The notes: generated by a model from the sequence alone, not told the origin. A DNA stretch of 64,000 nt from Streptomyces sp. NBC_01235 (GCF_035989285.1 NZ_CP108513.1:9982001-10046000); one strand, 5' to 3'. Numbered from the stretch's first letter, positions 1-9,845 are shown. Made by a program: numbers and translations.

Positions 1-2
1 AG

Positions 3-1409
3 TCCCGCACCCTTTCGGGACCCCAGCACACCGTGACCGAGCCCGCCACCGGCGACTCGCTGGGCACGGTCGTCCTGGCGGGCGGTGCGGACGTCGGTCC
101 GGCCGCCGAGGCCGCCCGCGCCGCGCAGGCCGAGTGGGCGCGCGTCCCGCACTTCGTCCGAGCCGGAGTGCTGCGCAAGGCCGGCGACCTGTTCGCCGCG
201 CACGCCGACGAACTGCGCGACTGGATCGTCCGCGAGTCCGGCTCCATACCCGGCAAGGCCGACTTCGAGCTGCACGTCGCCGCCCAGGAGTGCTACGAGG
301 CCGCCGCCCTCGCCTCCCGGCCGGCCGGACAGGTCCTGCCCAGCGAAGCGCCCCGGCTGTCGTACACCCGGCGCGTCCCCGTCGGTGTGGTCGGCGTGAT
401 CTCCCCGTTCAACGCCCCGCTGATCCTGTCGATCCGCTCCGTCGCCCCCGCCCTCGCGCTCGGCAACGCGGTCGTCCTCAAGCCGGACCCGCGCACGGCC
501 GTGTGCGGCGGCCTGGCGCTGGCCGCGGTCTTCGCGGAGGCGGGCCTGCCCGAGGGCCTGCTGCACGTCCTCCCGGGCGGCGCCGAGACCGGCGCGGCCC
601 TGGTCGCCGACCCGCGCGTCCCGGTGATCTCCTTCACCGGCTCCACCGCGGCCGGCCGCGCCGTCGGCGAGGCTGCCGGACGCCACCTCAAGCGCGCGCA
701 CCTGGAACTCGGCGGCAACTCCGCCCTCATCGTGCTGGAGGACGCCGACCTGGACGCGGTGATCTCCACGGCCGCCTGGGGCTCGTTCTTCCACCAGGGC
801 CAGATCTGCATGACCACCGGCCGCCACCTGGTGCACGCCTCCCTCTACGAGGAGTACGTCGAGCGGCTCGCGGCGAAGGCCGACGCCCTCGCCGTCGGCG
901 ACCCGCACCGCGCGCAGGTCCACCTCGGCCCGCTCATCGACGACGGCCAACTCGCCAAGGTGCACGGACTGGTGGAGGCCAGCACGGCGGCCGGCGCGAA
1001 GCTCGCCGCGGGCGGCACGCACGAGAACCTCTTCTACCGGCCGACGGTCCTCGCGGGCGTCGACGACGACACCCCCGCCTACGCGGAGGAGGTCTTCGGC
1101 CCGGTGGCCCCGGTGCGCCCCTTCACTACGGCGGACGAGGCGGCGGCCCTGGCCGCGCGCAGCTCCTACGGCCTCTCGCTCGGCATCGTCACCCGGGACG
1201 CCGCCCGCGGCCTCGACCTCGCCGAACGCGTCCCGACCGGCATCGTGCACATCAACGACCAGACGGTGAACGACGAGGCCGTCGCACCCTTCGGTGGCGT
1301 CGCCGCCTCCGGCACCGGTGCCCGCTTCGGCGGCGAGGCCAACCTGGAGGCCTTCACCGACGTGCGCTGGACGACCGTGCGGGGCGACGTCGCGCCGTAC
1401 CCGTTCTAG
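3..1409 (+). CDS. Aldehyde dehydrogenase (benzaldehyde dehydrogenase-like), 5' truncated
   Basis: NAD(P)-dependent oxidation of an aldehyde, possibly aromatic, to the acid. The reading frame stays open to the left window edge. The GTG at 33 has no ribosome binding site and falls inside a segment (TEPATGDSLG) that in this family follows about 20 further residues, so the true start lies outside the window. Visible family marks are the cofactor-binding segment around VVLKPDPRTA, the FTGSTAAGR loop, the general base in ELGGNS, the catalytic Cys in GQICMTTGR and the conserved EEVFGPVAPV near the C-terminus. It converges on the thioredoxin gene, with a hairpin between them. Class (ALDH superfamily) is certain; the benzaldehyde preference is only a resemblance. 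Confidence 0.9.
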   Translation, partial: SRTLSGPQHTVTEPATGDSLGTVVLAGGADVGPAAEAARAAQAEWARVPHFVRAGVLRKAGDLFAAHADELRDWIVRESGSIPGKADFELHVAAQECYEAAALASRPAGQVLPSEAPRLSYTRRVPVGVVGVISPFNAPLILSIRSVAPALALGNAVVLKPDPRTAVCGGLALAAVFAEAGLPEGLLHVLPGGAETGAALVADPRVPVISFTGSTAAGRAVGEAAGRHLKRAHLELGGNSALIVLEDADLDAVISTAAWGSFFHQGQICMTTGRHLVHASLYEEYVERLAAKADALAVGDPHRAQVHLGPLIDDGQLAKVHGLVEASTAAGAKLAAGGTHENLFYRPTVLAGVDDDTPAYAEEVFGPVAPVRPFTTADEAAALAARSSYGLSLGIVTRDAARGLDLAERVPTGIVHINDQTVNDEAVAPFGGVAASGTGARFGGEANLEAFTDVRWTTVRGDVAPYPF

Positions 1410-1431
1410 GAGGGACCCTTTCATCCGGGGG

Positions 1432-1447
1432 GACTCTTTCAAGAGTC
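1432..1447. terminator. Bidirectional hairpin between aldehyde dehydrogenase and thioredoxin genes
   Basis: Perfect inverted repeat GACTCTT-TC-AAGAGTC flanked by G-runs, placed between two convergent stop codons. The motif GGGGACTCT recurs just downstream. The position suggests a shared rho-independent-type terminator. There is no U-tract, which is usual in actinomycetes. Confidence 0.5.
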
Positions 1448-1466
1448 GGGGGACTCTCTCCAGGAG

Positions 1467-1868
<402 letters not shown>

Positions 1869-1935
1869 GGCGTGATTCCCTCTTCCCGGTGCTTCCTGCC
1901 AGGGGTGTCCTGACATGGGGTGAAGCCGTCCGCAC

Positions 1936-1961
1936 AACGCGGTCGGCCGGTCGCGTATTCC
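1936..1961 (-). promoter_or_regulatory. Candidate SigR (thiol-oxidative stress) promoter of the thioredoxin gene
   Basis: Read on the minus strand the sequence is GGAAT, then exactly 18 nt, then GTT, matching the GGAAT-N18-GTT consensus known for the Streptomyces stress sigma factor SigR. The predicted start of transcription falls about 60 nt before the thioredoxin ATG. Match and spacing are seen directly; use by SigR is inferred from the known SigR control of thioredoxin genes. Confidence 0.7.
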
Positions 1962-1973
1962 GCGCCCCTACCC

Positions 1974-1992
1974 GTGTGGTCACCGGCCACAC
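1974..1992. promoter_or_regulatory. Inverted repeat upstream of the disulfide reductase gene
   Basis: GTGTGG-N7-CCACAC, 20 nt before the ATG at 2012. It could be an operator or an mRNA hairpin close to the ribosome binding region. No regulator can be assigned. Confidence 0.35.
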
Positions 1993-2011
1993 CACCCACC
2001 AGACTGACCCC

Positions 2012-3433
2012 ATGACGGAAACGGAAACCATCGTGTACGACGTCGTGGTGCTCGGGGCCGGGCCCGTGGGGGAGAACGTCGCCGACCGCACCCGCGCGGC
2101 CGGTCTCACCACCGCGGTCGTGGAGAGCGAACTCGTCGGCGGCGAGTGCTCGTACTGGGCCTGCATGCCCAGCAAGGCCCTGCTGCGCCCGGTCATCGCC
2201 CGCGCCGACGCCCGCCGCGTGCCGGGCCTGCGCCAGGCGGTCCAGGGCCCCCTCGACGCGGCCGCGGTCCTCGCCCACCGCAACTACTACACCTCCGACT
2301 GGCACGACGACGGCGCCGCCCAGTGGCTCGAGAGCATCAGTGCCGACCTGTACCGCGGCCACGGCCGGCTCACCGGCCCGCGCACGGTCACCGTGGGCGA
2401 CAAGGTGCTCACCGCCCGGCACGCCGTAGCCGTCGCCACCGGCACCCGCGCGGTCCTGCCCGACCTGCCGGGACTCGCCGAGGTGAAACCCTGGACCAGC
2501 CGGGAGGCGACCAGCGCGCAGGCGGTGCCCGGCCGGCTCGTCGTGGTCGGCGGCGGAGTCGTCGCCACCGAGATGGCCACCCTCTATCAGGCCCTCGGCT
2601 CGCAGGTCACCGTGCTCGTGCGCGGCAAGGGCCTGCTGAACCGCATGGAGCCGTTCGCCGGCGAACTCGTCGCCGAGGCGCTCGCCGAGGCCGGCGCCGA
2701 CGTGCGCACCGGCGCCTCGGTCGAGTCGGTGACCCGTACCGCGGACGGCACCGTCGTGGTCGTCACCGGCGGCGGCGACCGCATCGAGGCCGACGAGATC
2801 CTCTTCGCCACCGGTCGCGCCCCGCACACCGAGGACCTCGGCCTGGAGACAGTCGGCCTGGAACCGGGCTCCTGGCTCACGGTCGACGACAGCCTCCTGG
2901 TCACCGGCACCGACTGGCTCTACGCCGTCGGCGACGTCAACCACCGCGCCCTGCTCACCCACCAGGGCAAGTACCAGGCGCGCATCGCGGGAGCCGCCAT
3001 CGTCGCCCGCGCCGCCGGAACGCCGCTGACCGAGACCGGCCCCTGGAGCGCCCACGCGGCCACCGCCGACCACCAGTGCGTCCCCCAGGTCGTCTTCACC
3101 GACCCCGAGGCCGCCGCCGTGGGCCTCTCCCTGGCGGAGGCCGAAGAGGCCGGGTACCGGGTGCGGGCCGTCGACGTGGAGATGACCTCGGTGGCGGGCG
3201 CCGGCCTCTACGCCGACGGCTACAAGGGCCGCGCCCGGATGGTCGTCGACCTGGAGGAGGAGATACTGCGCGGAGTCACCTTCGTCGGCCCGGGCGTCGG
3301 CGAACTGATCCACTCCGCGACCGTCGCGGTCGTCGGCCAGGTCCCCATCGCCCGCCTGTGGCACGCGGTCCCGTCCTACCCGACGATCAGCGAGGTGTGG
3401 CTGCGGCTGCTGGAGGCGTTCCGCGACAACTGA
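2012..3433 (+). CDS. FAD-dependent pyridine nucleotide-disulfide oxidoreductase (lipoamide dehydrogenase-like)
   Basis: 473 aa, a class I flavoprotein disulfide reductase. Domains in order: the FAD Rossmann motif VVVLGAGPVGEN near residue 10, the redox-active pair in GGECSYWACMPSK (C-x4-C), the NAD(P)H-binding VVVGGGVVATEMATL at mid-length, the second FAD motif YAVGDVNHRALLTHQGKYQ, and the C-terminal dimerisation domain with the His-Pro/Glu region HAVPSYPTISEVWL. The start at 2012 was chosen because the family begins just before YDVVVLGAG; the upstream in-frame extension overlaps promoter sequence. The substrate is unknown (lipoamide, mycothiol disulfide or another). Divergence from thioredoxin hints at thiol redox work. 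Confidence 0.88.
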   Translation: MTETETIVYDVVVLGAGPVGENVADRTRAAGLTTAVVESELVGGECSYWACMPSKALLRPVIARADARRVPGLRQAVQGPLDAAAVLAHRNYYTSDWHDDGAAQWLESISADLYRGHGRLTGPRTVTVGDKVLTARHAVAVATGTRAVLPDLPGLAEVKPWTSREATSAQAVPGRLVVVGGGVVATEMATLYQALGSQVTVLVRGKGLLNRMEPFAGELVAEALAEAGADVRTGASVESVTRTADGTVVVVTGGGDRIEADEILFATGRAPHTEDLGLETVGLEPGSWLTVDDSLLVTGTDWLYAVGDVNHRALLTHQGKYQARIAGAAIVARAAGTPLTETGPWSAHAATADHQCVPQVVFTDPEAAAVGLSLAEAEEAGYRVRAVDVEMTSVAGAGLYADGYKGRARMVVDLEEEILRGVTFVGPGVGELIHSATVAVVGQVPIARLWHAVPSYPTISEVWLRLLEAFRDN

Positions 3434-3451
3434 GCCCAGAAGCAGGGACGT

Positions 3452-6400
3452 TCAGCTGATTCCGAGGCTGTCCTGCCAGGCGCGGGACAGCCTCGGGCGC
3501 AGGAGGACGACACCTTGCTGCGTCCCCACCGCCAGGTCCAGCGCCGGGCTGTCCGGCAGGGGGACCAGCGAGGTGACGAGGGCGGGCAGGGGCGCCGCCC
3601 AGACCCGGTCACCGCTCGGGAGATGGCACAGCGCGACGCCGTACTCGTCGCTCAACGCCACCAGCGTCTCGCCGCTCGGCGCGGGCCCGGCCCACAGGAT
3701 GCGGCAGGCGGGGACGGCCAGGCGGTGGAGGATGTCCGGGGTCGTCGCGTCCCACATTGTCACCGGGGCCGGACGGGAGTCGTCGGACGCCCGGTCGTCG
3801 AGGAGCAGCAGGACGGGGGTGCCGTCGGGGAGTTCGGTCCAGCGTATGAAGTGGTCGTTTCCCGATACGAGCGTGCGACGGAGAGACGGGTCCGGCGACA
3901 CGTCGGGTCGGGGACCCGCCACCTCGTACTGACGGTTCGTCGGCAGGTGGACGACCCGGGTGGTGCCGTCCCAGCCCTGCTGGGCCACCCAGCGGGTCCC
4001 GTCGGCGCCGTGGTGGGCCAGCAGGAGCCACACGTCGTCGAGGAGCTCCACCGGCGCACCCTCGTCGCACGCGCCGTCGGAGATGTTCCACAGTCGCCCG
4101 TCCGTGCGGCCGGACGGCTGCCTCGGGACCGTCTCGCCCGCCACGGTGGCCGGCTTCGAGTGCCCGGCCACGCTGCTTTCCCAGCCCACGGGCTTGCGGA
4201 CGCCCGTCATCAGCGCGGTGCTCCCGGACGGCAGGACGAACGCCGCTGAGCATGCCTGGTCCCGCAGCGGATCGAGCATCCAGGGAAGCTCCGTCCAGTC
4301 GGGCTGCGCGTCGGGGGCGTCCAGGAGCCGGAACCGCCCGAGGATCCGGTCGAAGGCCAGGACGCGCGCGTGCGGCGACAGCCGGGTGGGCGGCAGGAGA
4401 TGACCCGACACCGCACCGCCCACGCAGTCGCCGCTCAACCACGTCAGCTCGGTCGGCTCACCCTCCTCGCCGGGCCTCACCCGGGACCAGACGAGATGGG
4501 AGATGGGAATGACCCCGGGCGGTGCCGGCACGGCTTCGGAGAAGGACTCCAGCCGGAAGTGCCCCCCGTAGGCCCATGCCAGCGCGTGCAGTGCGCCCTC
4601 GGAGTCGACGGTCCAGTCCTGCTCGTCGTCGACATCGGCGTACAGACCACGCAAGGGCGAGGATGTCGAACCGCCGTCCCGTCCCGTGGCAGGGACGACA
4701 CGACGAGCCTCGGTACCGGACAGGGCGAGGACACCCGGTGAGGCGGCCGGCCACGCGATCAGCGACTCGATTTCAGGGGCGGCCCCGCCGACGGAGCCAC
4801 TCGGTGCCGCGGGCTCGGCCGGGCGTTCGTGGTCCCCCCACTTCCACAGCCGTGCGGTGCCGTCGTTGCCCACGGCGAGGACGTCCGGCCCGCGACCGCC
4901 GTCGACGGGCAGCAGACGCAGGGCGCACACCGCGCCCTCGTGTCCCCACATCGCCGACCCGATCGCGTCCCCGGTGGCGATGTCCACCACGCGTACCGCG
5001 ATGTCGTTCACCCCCACCCCGTACAGACCGTCACGCAGCAAGGCGGGCGTCAGCCTGTCGACGTGACCTGCCGCCCTGTCCTGTGCGGCGACGGGCTGCG
5101 GCGGGGCGTCGAGACGTACCACGAGCAGGTCGTCGTTGTTCTGCGTCACGAACACGGGATCCGCCTCGCTGCCGAGCGCGAAGCCACAGTCCTGCCAGAT
5201 GAAGCCGTCGAACGCCTTGGACACCGCGCGCCCCGATCCCGGGTGCAGGAGCGTCAGACGAGTGCGGCTCTCCCCGATTGCGGCGACGGTCCCGCCGCTG
5301 CCGTGCATGTGCGACATCAGGAACGGCTCGCTCGCACCGTCCAGCAGTACGCTCACGTCGGCGTCGCCGTCCCCGGCGAGGGGATGCAGGGTGACGCGCC
5401 CGAGCCGGCCGTCGCAGACCAGCAGCCGGACCCGCCCGTCCTCGTCGTACGCCAGGCACGCGGTGGCGCCGATCTCTCCGTGGGCGAACCTGCTCGGGTT
5501 CTCGCACGCGGCCTCGGCCAGCGTGTCGAGCGCCGGAAGGGAGCGGACGACGACGCGCTCCGTGTTCCCGCACAGCAGCACGGCCGTGCCGTCGGGCAGG
5601 AACCCGGAGTCGAACAGGATGGTGTCCCCGCCGGAAGCGGTGTGGAGCAGCGTCTGGTCCGCGACGTCCCAGATCCGGACGTCCCCCACGGCATCCAGGG
5701 TGACCGCCCGTGCCGGGCTCCTGTCGTCGTCCAGCACCGCGAGCCCCACGACGTCGGCCGGATGAGGCAGGACGGTGGACTGCGAAGGGTTGTCGAGTCG
5801 CCACACATGGACGTGCGGGGCCCGCGGCGGGGCGGCCAGCACCACCCGGCCGCCGGACGGCAGGAACACCTGCTCGATCGTCCAGTGCGGGTTGTACGCG
5901 CGGGTCGCGTACCCCTCGCCCTCATGGCGTCCCACCACCCGATGCGGGGTGATCTCCCGAGGCTCTACGCGCACGTCCCCCAGCACCGGCGACAGCCCCG
6001 ACGCCCGGCGCCGCAGCCCGTCCTCCCCGTACGTCGCCGCCACGAACGCCAGCAGGGCGGCCCGGTCGACGGAACCGGGGTCGCTGTCGGCCACCAGGTA
6101 GGCGTAGCGCTCCACGGCCATGGCGAGCACGGGCCTGCGCACGGCCTGTCGTACGGCGGGCAGCAGCGTGGCCGGGTCGGAGTGGACGACGAACGACGCG
6201 TCCTCGATGAGGTCGTCCAGGTGTCCCGCCGGCGCCGCGTGCGTGGCCAGATGGGCGAGGACGTACGGGTGGGCGCACGACCAGTCCTTGTCGGGCACGA
6301 GTTCCAGCAGGATCTCGACGAAGCACTCCTGAAGGTCCGTCATGTCCCGGTGGGCGAGCGCCCGTTGCTTGAGGTGGTCGGTCAGCTCCTGGTGGTAGAG

Positions 6401-8143
6401 CCGGAAGTACTTCGTCCCGGCCACCTCCGCATGGGCCAGGTACGAGCCGTCCTCCTCCAGCAGCAGGTCGATGTCCGCCTGGGCGAGAGCGATACCCGAA
6501 AGGCGCGCCGCCGCCGACAGCCAGATCCTGCGCGGCAGTCCGTTGCCCGCGCCGAACGCCAGCGTGGTCAGCAGCGCGACGGTGCGGGCGTGCCGCCCCG
6601 TGGGCAGACGCTGGAGATACGCCTCGAACGCGCCGCCCACGTCCGAGGGCAACTGCTCGGACCAGCCGGGCACGGCGGTGTCCACCAGCGGCCCGCGCAG
6701 CAGCGCGCTGGCGGTCATCCGGGCGACCAGGAAGCAGCGCCCGGCACGGCGGGCGACCTCGTGCGCCACCCGGAGGGCGAGTTCCGGGTGTGCCGCGTAG
6801 GGCGCTCCCGTGTCGCCGAGGATCTTCGCCACGTATGCGGCCGGGTCCGTGTCCCGCGCGTACCGGTCGTCATCGAGGTCGACGACCGGAACCCGGTCGC
6901 CCAGATGGGGCAGCAGCTCCCGCCGTGAGCCGACCACCAGCCTGACGCACGCCACCGCCCCGAGCGGCCGCAGGAGTTCCCACGCGATACGGCGGGCCTC
7001 GGCCTTGTCGCCGGCGGAGCCCGCCTCGTCGAGCGAGTCCACGACGACGCGGAACGGCCGCCGGCGCTCCGCGAGGGCGGTGAAGAGGGCGACCGGAGTG
7101 GCGGCGCGCACGTCGGCGGCGGCCGCGATCCGGCCCACCAGGGCCTCCAGGGTCTGGTGGTGGGCGTTGACCGAGGCGTCGGCGTGGCCGTCCAGCACCA
7201 GACGCCCGAGCACGGCCGACTTTCCCGACCCGGGTTCCGCCGTCACGACGAGCAGCCGTCCCGGCTCGTCCCCGTCCAGATGGGCCCGGGCCTGCGCAAG
7301 CGCCCGCTCGCGCCCGGTGAAGTACGAGCCGGGATCGTGGACGTGCTCCACGCCCCGGCCACGCGGCTCGAAGTGCGAGGACAGGTCCGAAACGTCTCCC
7401 TGGGCCCGGCCGTCGCTCACGATCTCGGCGTACGGATCGAACGCGGGGTTCGTGAAGAAGGGAGGCCGCTCGGACTGGTCGACCGAGGAGCAGGCGGCGC
7501 GCTGCGCGTTGCCCGCCGCCACGAACGACGCGCTGACGCGTTCGGCGAGCGTGCTGGGCGCCAGATAGCGCTGCGAGGGACCGTCGCCCCGGGCACACGC
7601 CTCGGCGAGCTCCACGACGAAGGCTCCGTCCAGGGCCATGTCGCGATGGCGGGCCGAGGCCAGCAGCCAGGTGCCCGCGCCGAAGGCATCGGAGCGGCCC
7701 CGGCCCGCCACGATGGTGTCGGTGATCGTGCCGATCTCCGCGGTGGCCGCCGCCGCGTGGCAGGCGTCCACCACGAACAGCACGTTGCGCACGGGCGAGG
7801 TGGCCAGGATTTCCGCCAGGTGGGGCAGGGACAGCCAGGAACGCGGGCGGCGCGTCTCACTGCCCGCGCAGGCCAGCCGGTACTGGCCGGTCGGAGCCCG
7901 GTCGCCGTGCCCGGCGTAGTACACGACCACGACGTCCTCGGCCGTGAGAGCGGGAGTCGCGCACCAGTCGGCCAGCGCGTCCTCGAAGGACGCGGAGTCG
8001 GGGTCGTAGGACACCGCGGTCAGGACCCGCTCGTAGCCCATCGAGGCGAAGAGGTCCACCGCACGGTCGACGTCCTCGTGCGCGAGGGGGAGTTCGGCGT
8101 TCTCCCGGTAGTGCCGGGTGCCCGCAGCGACCAGATAGCGCAT
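3452..8143 (-). CDS. Caspase-STAND NTPase-beta-propeller protein (putative conflict/antiphage sensor-effector)
   Basis: 1563 aa. Residues 1-240 form a caspase-like (peptidase C14) domain with catalytic His79 in VYYAGHGD and Cys128 in FVVDACHA. A GRxxAL linker (YFTGRERAL, about 274-282) leads into a STAND-type P-loop NTPase: Walker A EPGSGKS around 303-309, Walker B VVVDSLDE around 366-373, and the VGSR arginine motif near 405. A helical region follows. From about 730 to the end there are repeated beta-strand blades resembling WD40 units (WDVADQTLL, RLWKW, MWDATTPD), likely a ligand-sensing propeller. The start ATG overlaps the upstream hydrolase stop (TGATG), so the two are co-translated. Architecture is read directly; a suicide-protease role in defence is inferred from known caspase-STAND systems. 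Confidence 0.85.
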   Translation of the reverse strand: MRYLVAAGTRHYRENAELPLAHEDVDRAVDLFASMGYERVLTAVSYDPDSASFEDALADWCATPALTAEDVVVVYYAGHGDRAPTGQYRLACAGSETRRPRSWLSLPHLAEILATSPVRNVLFVVDACHAAAATAEIGTITDTIVAGRGRSDAFGAGTWLLASARHRDMALDGAFVVELAEACARGDGPSQRYLAPSTLAERVSASFVAAGNAQRAACSSVDQSERPPFFTNPAFDPYAEIVSDGRAQGDVSDLSSHFEPRGRGVEHVHDPGSYFTGRERALAQARAHLDGDEPGRLLVVTAEPGSGKSAVLGRLVLDGHADASVNAHHQTLEALVGRIAAAADVRAATPVALFTALAERRRPFRVVVDSLDEAGSAGDKAEARRIAWELLRPLGAVACVRLVVGSRRELLPHLGDRVPVVDLDDDRYARDTDPAAYVAKILGDTGAPYAAHPELALRVAHEVARRAGRCFLVARMTASALLRGPLVDTAVPGWSEQLPSDVGGAFEAYLQRLPTGRHARTVALLTTLAFGAGNGLPRRIWLSAAARLSGIALAQADIDLLLEEDGSYLAHAEVAGTKYFRLYHQELTDHLKQRALAHRDMTDLQECFVEILLELVPDKDWSCAHPYVLAHLATHAAPAGHLDDLIEDASFVVHSDPATLLPAVRQAVRRPVLAMAVERYAYLVADSDPGSVDRAALLAFVAATYGEDGLRRRASGLSPVLGDVRVEPREITPHRVVGRHEGEGYATRAYNPHWTIEQVFLPSGGRVVLAAPPRAPHVHVWRLDNPSQSTVLPHPADVVGLAVLDDDRSPARAVTLDAVGDVRIWDVADQTLLHTASGGDTILFDSGFLPDGTAVLLCGNTERVVVRSLPALDTLAEAACENPSRFAHGEIGATACLAYDEDGRVRLLVCDGRLGRVTLHPLAGDGDADVSVLLDGASEPFLMSHMHGSGGTVAAIGESRTRLTLLHPGSGRAVSKAFDGFIWQDCGFALGSEADPVFVTQNNDDLLVVRLDAPPQPVAAQDRAAGHVDRLTPALLRDGLYGVGVNDIAVRVVDIATGDAIGSAMWGHEGAVCALRLLPVDGGRGPDVLAVGNDGTARLWKWGDHERPAEPAAPSGSVGGAAPEIESLIAWPAASPGVLALSGTEARRVVPATGRDGGSTSSPLRGLYADVDDEQDWTVDSEGALHALAWAYGGHFRLESFSEAVPAPPGVIPISHLVWSRVRPGEEGEPTELTWLSGDCVGGAVSGHLLPPTRLSPHARVLAFDRILGRFRLLDAPDAQPDWTELPWMLDPLRDQACSAAFVLPSGSTALMTGVRKPVGWESSVAGHSKPATVAGETVPRQPSGRTDGRLWNISDGACDEGAPVELLDDVWLLLAHHGADGTRWVAQQGWDGTTRVVHLPTNRQYEVAGPRPDVSPDPSLRRTLVSGNDHFIRWTELPDGTPVLLLLDDRASDDSRPAPVTMWDATTPDILHRLAVPACRILWAGPAPSGETLVALSDEYGVALCHLPSGDRVWAAPLPALVTSLVPLPDSPALDLAVGTQQGVVLLRPRLSRAWQDSLGIS

Positions 8144-9042
8144 CAGCCGGCCTCGGGGAGCAGCCCCGCCGTGATCGCCCGGCCGGTCTCGACGGCGGTG
8201 AGGTAGCGCGTGGCGTCGTGCATGTGGCTGCCGTTGTGCACGGCCACATCGGTCACGCCGTCACCGAAGGCGGGCCGCAGGTCCCGGACGACGGCCACGA
8301 TGTCGGTGGCGTCGGCGATGTTCGTCCAGGCCCGCAGCGGCTTCGGCCATACCGCCCGGCGTCCCTCGGGGGAGGGGTCGAGCCGGTCCAGCACGTGCGC
8401 CCGCATGCCGAGCGGAGAGCCCAGGGTGACCAGCATGCGCACGTCCCAGTCGCGGTTGCGCTCCGGGTCGCACAGCGTCTCGTAGGCGACGACCGAGCCC
8501 AGGGAGTGGGCCACGACGACCCTGGTGTCCGGGCTGATCCGGTCGGACAGCCGGTCGCGTGCCGCGCTGCGGACGTCCCCGTCGCCGAGGTAACGGGTCA
8601 CCTGCTTCAGACTGCCGATCAGCGCCCGGTCGAGCACCCCGGTCAGGAAACGGGCGCCGGTCAGGGCGTCGAGCGCGGCACGCACCGCGTTCAGTCGCAG
8701 GGCCCGGGAGGCGCCCCAGCCGACGGCACCCCGGGTGCCGGCCTGCGCCGGGCCGGGGACCGCCGGGTCGGTGCGGGCGGCCTCGGCCCACCACTCCATG
8801 AGGAGGGCGAACTCGTCGTCGGACTCGATGTCGCCCGCGTCGTAGGGGAGTTCCCGCCCGGCACGGGTGCCGGCCGGGCGGAACAGGTCACCGTAGAACG
8901 CCACGCCGATGTCGTCGGGAGAGGGGACCGGCCCGCCGGCCAGCCTTGCTCCGCCCAGCAGTTCCGGTACGACGTCCCGTGCCAGGGAGTCCTCACTCAG
9001 GTACTGCTTGCCGACGCCGTGTACGAAGACGACCTTGCTCAA
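8143..9042 (-). CDS. Alpha/beta hydrolase (serine esterase/lipase-like), partner of the caspase-STAND protein
   Basis: 299 aa starting with TTG, preceded by GGGGAGGGACAA. The N-terminal strand VVFVHGVGK supplies the oxyanion-hole HG motif; VVVAHSLGSVVAYE holds the nucleophile Ser180 in the classic G/A-H-S-x-G elbow. An Asp in VVRDLRPAF and the His in HNGSHMHD are plausible remaining triad members. There is no signal peptide, so it is cytosolic. Its stop overlaps the start of the 1563-aa caspase protein, making it the first gene of a two-gene unit. It could be a second effector (lipid or ester cleavage), a regulator, or a substrate of the caspase. The substrate is unknown. Confidence 0.8.
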   Translation of the reverse strand: MSKVVFVHGVGKQYLSEDSLARDVVPELLGGARLAGGPVPSPDDIGVAFYGDLFRPAGTRAGRELPYDAGDIESDDEFALLMEWWAEAARTDPAVPGPAQAGTRGAVGWGASRALRLNAVRAALDALTGARFLTGVLDRALIGSLKQVTRYLGDGDVRSAARDRLSDRISPDTRVVVAHSLGSVVAYETLCDPERNRDWDVRMLVTLGSPLGMRAHVLDRLDPSPEGRRAVWPKPLRAWTNIADATDIVAVVRDLRPAFGDGVTDVAVHNGSHMHDATRYLTAVETGRAITAGLLPEAG

Positions 9043-9087
9043 TTGTCCCTCCCCGTGTGAGGGAACAAGGTTACGCGCGCGGCGAGG

Positions 9088-9735
9088 TCAGCCGGGCAGG
9101 GGGAACCCGAGCGCCTCCGCCGCCGCCACCGGAGTCGGCTGCGCCCACCGCTCCAGCACCGCCTGGTTGGCGCAGAGCGACCGTGGTTCGGCCCGGTCGA
9201 GGTACAGCATGCCGTCGAGATGGTCCGTCTCGTGCTGGACGATCCGGGCGGGCCAGCCGCCGAACACCTCGTCCAGCGGCCGGCCGTGCTCGTCCTCGCC
9301 GGTCAGCCGGACCTCGGCGTGCCGGGTCACCACCGCCTGGTAGCCCGGCACGCTCAGGCAGCCCTCGAAGAAGGCGGCGGGGGCGGAACCGACCGGCTCG
9401 TACGACGGGTTGACCAGGACCCGGAACGGCTGGGGCACCCGCCCGCGGGCCACCCGCACCTCCTCCGGCACCGGCGCCGGGTCCTCGATGACCGCGATCC
9501 GCAGTTCCACACCGACCTGCGGCGCGGCGAGGCCGACTCCCGGTGCCGCGTGCATGGTGACGCGCAGCGCCTCGACGAACCGCGCCAGCAGGGTGGGGTC
9601 GAGCTGACCGTCGTAGCGCACGGTGCCCACGCGCAGGGCCGGGTCGCCGGCCGCGACGATGGGCAACGGGCCGCCGGGGGCGAGGAGTTCCTCGATCCGG
9701 TCGGCAAGGGGCGCGCGGGGACTGGGAGATGCCAT
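9088..9735 (-). CDS. def: Peptide deformylase
   Basis: 215 aa, a metal-dependent enzyme that removes the formyl group from nascent protein N-termini. All three family motifs are present: GVGLAAPQVG (motif 1), EGCLSVPG with the metal-ligand Cys (motif 2) and QHETDHLDG with two His ligands and the catalytic Glu (motif 3). At 215 residues it is longer than the E. coli enzyme (about 169) because of an N-terminal helix and C-terminal tail, common in actinobacterial paralogues. It is 46 nt downstream of the hydrolase start and probably independent of the caspase module. Confidence 0.96.
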   Translation of the reverse strand: MASPSPRAPLADRIEELLAPGGPLPIVAAGDPALRVGTVRYDGQLDPTLLARFVEALRVTMHAAPGVGLAAPQVGVELRIAVIEDPAPVPEEVRVARGRVPQPFRVLVNPSYEPVGSAPAAFFEGCLSVPGYQAVVTRHAEVRLTGEDEHGRPLDEVFGGWPARIVQHETDHLDGMLYLDRAEPRSLCANQAVLERWAQPTPVAAAEALGFPLPG

Positions 9736-9845
9736 CGGGCCAGGATGCCACGGCCGGACGGCATGTGACGCAGGTCACTCGAAGTGGCGGGAACTCGGTG
9801 CCACCCCCTTCCGACTACTGGTGCGTCACGGCTGGAAATCGTCCC

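Noticed and set aside
4829..6928. 699-codon plus-strand frame inside the caspase-STAND gene
   Set aside because: No family features, and it covers the NTPase and propeller regions that are clear on the other strand.
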